Origin: Labilithrix luteola
Lineage (GTDB): Bacteria; Myxococcota_A; Polyangia; Polyangiales; Polyangiaceae
Length of the DNA stretch: 6,345 nucleotides
Assembly: GCA_026225435.1 (NCBI GenBank)
Contig: JAMFST010001194.1
Location: forward strand, 1-6,345
Direction: 5' to 3'
Of this stretch, positions 4,900 through 6,345 are shown in pieces. The notes below the pieces were generated by a model that worked only from the letters and a program-made list of their open reading frames with translations, searched no databases and had not been told where the DNA came from. Both the position numbers and the translations under genes were made by a program. Every line of letters starts with the position of its first letter. The stretch's first letter is position 1.

Positions 4900-6345
4900 G
4901 GAGCCTCCCGCTCAGCACTTCGACCGGCCCGCGGTCGGCGTTGTAGGCCGGGTTCTGGATGTGCTGGTAGTCGAACGTCAGCCACACGCTGCGGAGGAAA
5001 TTCACGCTGTAGAACGCCTCGACCACGTGCTCGGCGGCCGGGTTGATGGCGCCGTCGCCGATGAACCCGTCGACGCCGCCGAGGCGCAGGTACTCGATGT
5101 GCGCCTCCGACAGCCAGCTGAGACCGAAGGCGACGCCGGCGAGATCGTGCGGCCGCTTCCAGCTGCTCCCCTTGGCGAGCACCCCCGTGGAGACCGAGCG
5201 ATCGGCGGAGACGAACGAGTAGACCTCGGTCTGCCCGTCGCTGTACATCCCGCGGACGAAGGCGCCGATGTCGTGCGAGAGGTTCTGCTCGATCTCGAGC
5301 CCGATCCCGAGCTTCACGTTGGCCCTGCGCGCCCAGCAAAGATCCGGCGCGTTGGGGTTGGTCGACTGGTAGCTGAACCGGTCGCCACAGTTGGCGGCAC
5401 TCTCGGCCGGGTTGGCGCGGTAGGCGGCGACGGCGTCGTCGAAGCGCCCCATGTCCTCGCGGTTGCGATAGCCGAGCACGCGCACCGCGCCGGCTTGATC
5501 GAGGACGGTGTGCCGGTGCTCGACCTCGATCTGGTCGCCGTAGTGCTCACCGAGACGGAAGTCGATCGCCTCCTGGTTCGGGTGCTCGGGGACGGTGAGG
5601 CGGGAGGCGCGGAGGGTGAAGTCGTCCCACCACAGCTCGGCCTCGGCACCGTAGGCGTAGCCGCGCGCGTCGGCGGCGAAGTCGTAGGCAGCGTAGGTGA
5701 GGAAATCCATGTTCATGAACTGCTGCCGGAGGTCGCCGGTGAACGAGTTCTTGCTCATGAAGTCGAGGATGCTGAAGTCGCCCACGCGCACCACGATGCG
5801 CCGCGCCTTCACCGTCGTGCCGAGCTGCATCAGCGCCGAGGTGTGCGGCGTCGGCTCGCCGCCGAGCTCGAAGGTCTGCTGCAGGTAGGCGCGTGACATG
5901 TACAGCACGGGCGTCTCGCCGCCGGTCTTCTGCAGCTCGGCGTTCTGGATGGCCCCCCCGAGGCCCGTGAGGTGCGAGAGCGGCTTGAGCGAGATGACCT
6001 CGGGCACCACGTAGACCTCGGCCCCCTTCCACAGCTTGGCACCGAGGTACGCGGTGAAGGTCATCGAGAAGCTGCGCTCTGCGCCGGGGACCAGCGAGCG
6101 CTGGTTCAGGCTCTCGAGCGCCTGGTACTTCGGCGGCGAGGAGAACGGCAGCTTCCAGTTGGAGATGTACGTGAACTGGCCGTAGGCATTCCAGCGCTCG
6201 TCTTCCAGGTCGTGGCGACCGGCGCGGGAGAGCGCGCCCATGGCGTTCCACGGCTCGGGCGGCGGCGCGGGGGTCGACGTGGCGGTCGGCGCTTCGGAGG
6301 GGCTCACGGCCGGCGCGTCCCCCTCGGCGCGCGCGAGCGGCGACC
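4886..6345 (-). CDS. OprB-type carbohydrate porin (5' end outside window)
   Basis: An outer-membrane porin resembling the OprB carbohydrate porin family (PF04966). Numbered from the in-frame GTG at 6307: WNAYGQFTYI (39-48), TAYLGAKLWKGAEVYVVPEV (85-104), MSRAYLQQTF (137-146), RQQFMNMDF (194-202), AADARGYAYGAEAELWW (211-227), and the C-terminal FDYQHIQNPAYNADRGPVEV (445-464) ending in RLHAEF. The final Phe473 is the usual barrel-assembly signal. Cys307 and Cys324 may form a disulfide in a loop. The GTG at 6307 is probably not the start: the frame stays open to the window edge and reads SPLARAEGDAPA just before it, which looks like the end of a signal peptide with cleavage after ARA. A Pro/Ala/Thr-rich linker (residues 1-19) then leads to the barrel. 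The transported solute is unknown. It is the upstream partner of the barrel gene overlapping its stop. Confidence 0.9.
   Translation of the reverse strand, partial: SPLARAEGDAPAVSPSEAPTATSTPAPPPEPWNAMGALSRAGRHDLEDERWNAYGQFTYISNWKLPFSSPPKYQALESLNQRSLVPGAERSFSMTFTAYLGAKLWKGAEVYVVPEVISLKPLSHLTGLGGAIQNAELQKTGGETPVLYMSRAYLQQTFELGGEPTPHTSALMQLGTTVKARRIVVRVGDFSILDFMSKNSFTGDLRQQFMNMDFLTYAAYDFAADARGYAYGAEAELWWDDFTLRASRLTVPEHPNQEAIDFRLGEHYGDQIEVEHRHTVLDQAGAVRVLGYRNREDMGRFDDAVAAYRANPAESAANCGDRFSYQSTNPNAPDLCWARRANVKLGIGLEIEQNLSHDIGAFVRGMYSDGQTEVYSFVSADRSVSTGVLAKGSSWKRPHDLAGVAFGLSWLSEAHIEYLRLGGVDGFIGDGAINPAAEHVVEAFYSVNFLRSVWLTFDYQHIQNPAYNADRGPVEVLSGRLHAEF
4904..4909 (-). promoter_or_regulatory. Shine-Dalgarno site of the barrel gene, inside the porin gene
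   Basis: GGGAGG on the minus strand lies 4 bases before the ATG at 4899, a rather short spacing. It is embedded in the last codons of the porin gene. It supports this start together with the signal peptide that follows directly. Confidence 0.6.

Noticed and set aside
4688..5896. A 402-codon open frame on the plus strand opposite the porin
   Set aside because: Its composition is low-complexity (Val, Glu, Arg, Ala, His), as expected of the complement of a GC-rich gene, and the opposite strand has clear porin motifs and a signal peptide in the next gene.
1..6345. Search for CRISPR repeats, insertion sequences, tRNA/rRNA, toxin-antitoxin or phage-defence genes
   Set aside because: No spaced direct repeats, terminal inverted repeats, transposase or nuclease motifs or RNA gene signatures were seen on either strand by reading.

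Overview
The window is GC-rich chromosomal DNA (about two thirds G+C by eye). It is densely packed, with seven genes and only one intergenic gap longer than 15 bases. Strong G/C at third codon positions, a cysteine-rich (probably secreted) protein, an OprB-type porin, and an outer-membrane barrel resembling the N-terminal half of myxobacterial OmpA-family proteins all point to a Gram-negative bacterium. Myxococcota (Polyangia-like) is my best guess. It is an inference from protein style, not from a marker gene. I see no RNA gene, CRISPR array, insertion sequence or phage gene.

Layout from left to right. (1) Bases 1-879, plus strand: the 3' end of a gene for a cysteine-rich protein, then 13 bases later a GTG-started six-helix DUF1345 membrane protein. 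(2) Bases 876-2290, minus strand: an apparent two-gene operon in which an NTF2-like/SnoaL-type protein (1760-2290) is followed by an alpha/beta-hydrolase of the epoxide hydrolase type (876-1748). The hydrolase stop codon overlaps the DUF1345 stop codon within a single CTAG. (3) Bases 2291-2441: a 151-base divergent control region, relatively AT-rich, with overlapping GTACG palindromes and an inverted repeat next to the SnoaL-type start. (4) Bases 2442-3887, plus strand: a complete NAD(P)-dependent aldehyde dehydrogenase. (5) Bases 3901-6345, minus strand: an OprB-type porin cut by the window edge, then a second signal-peptide-bearing outer-membrane barrel whose start overlaps the porin stop by 14 bases.

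How the genes may work together: hydrolase, NTF2-like protein and aldehyde dehydrogenase share one divergent control region and form a plausible unit for epoxide/aldehyde breakdown or detoxification. The hydrolase keeps the Asp-Glu-His plus His/Tyr layout I recall for the Pseudomonas epoxide hydrolase Cif, at nearly the same residue spacings. The two outer-membrane proteins look like a separate uptake or envelope pair. The substrate and the regulator are not in the window. I found nothing that I would call a new defence or mobile system; the epoxide hydrolase/NTF2/aldehyde dehydrogenase module with its palindromic control region is the most interesting part.
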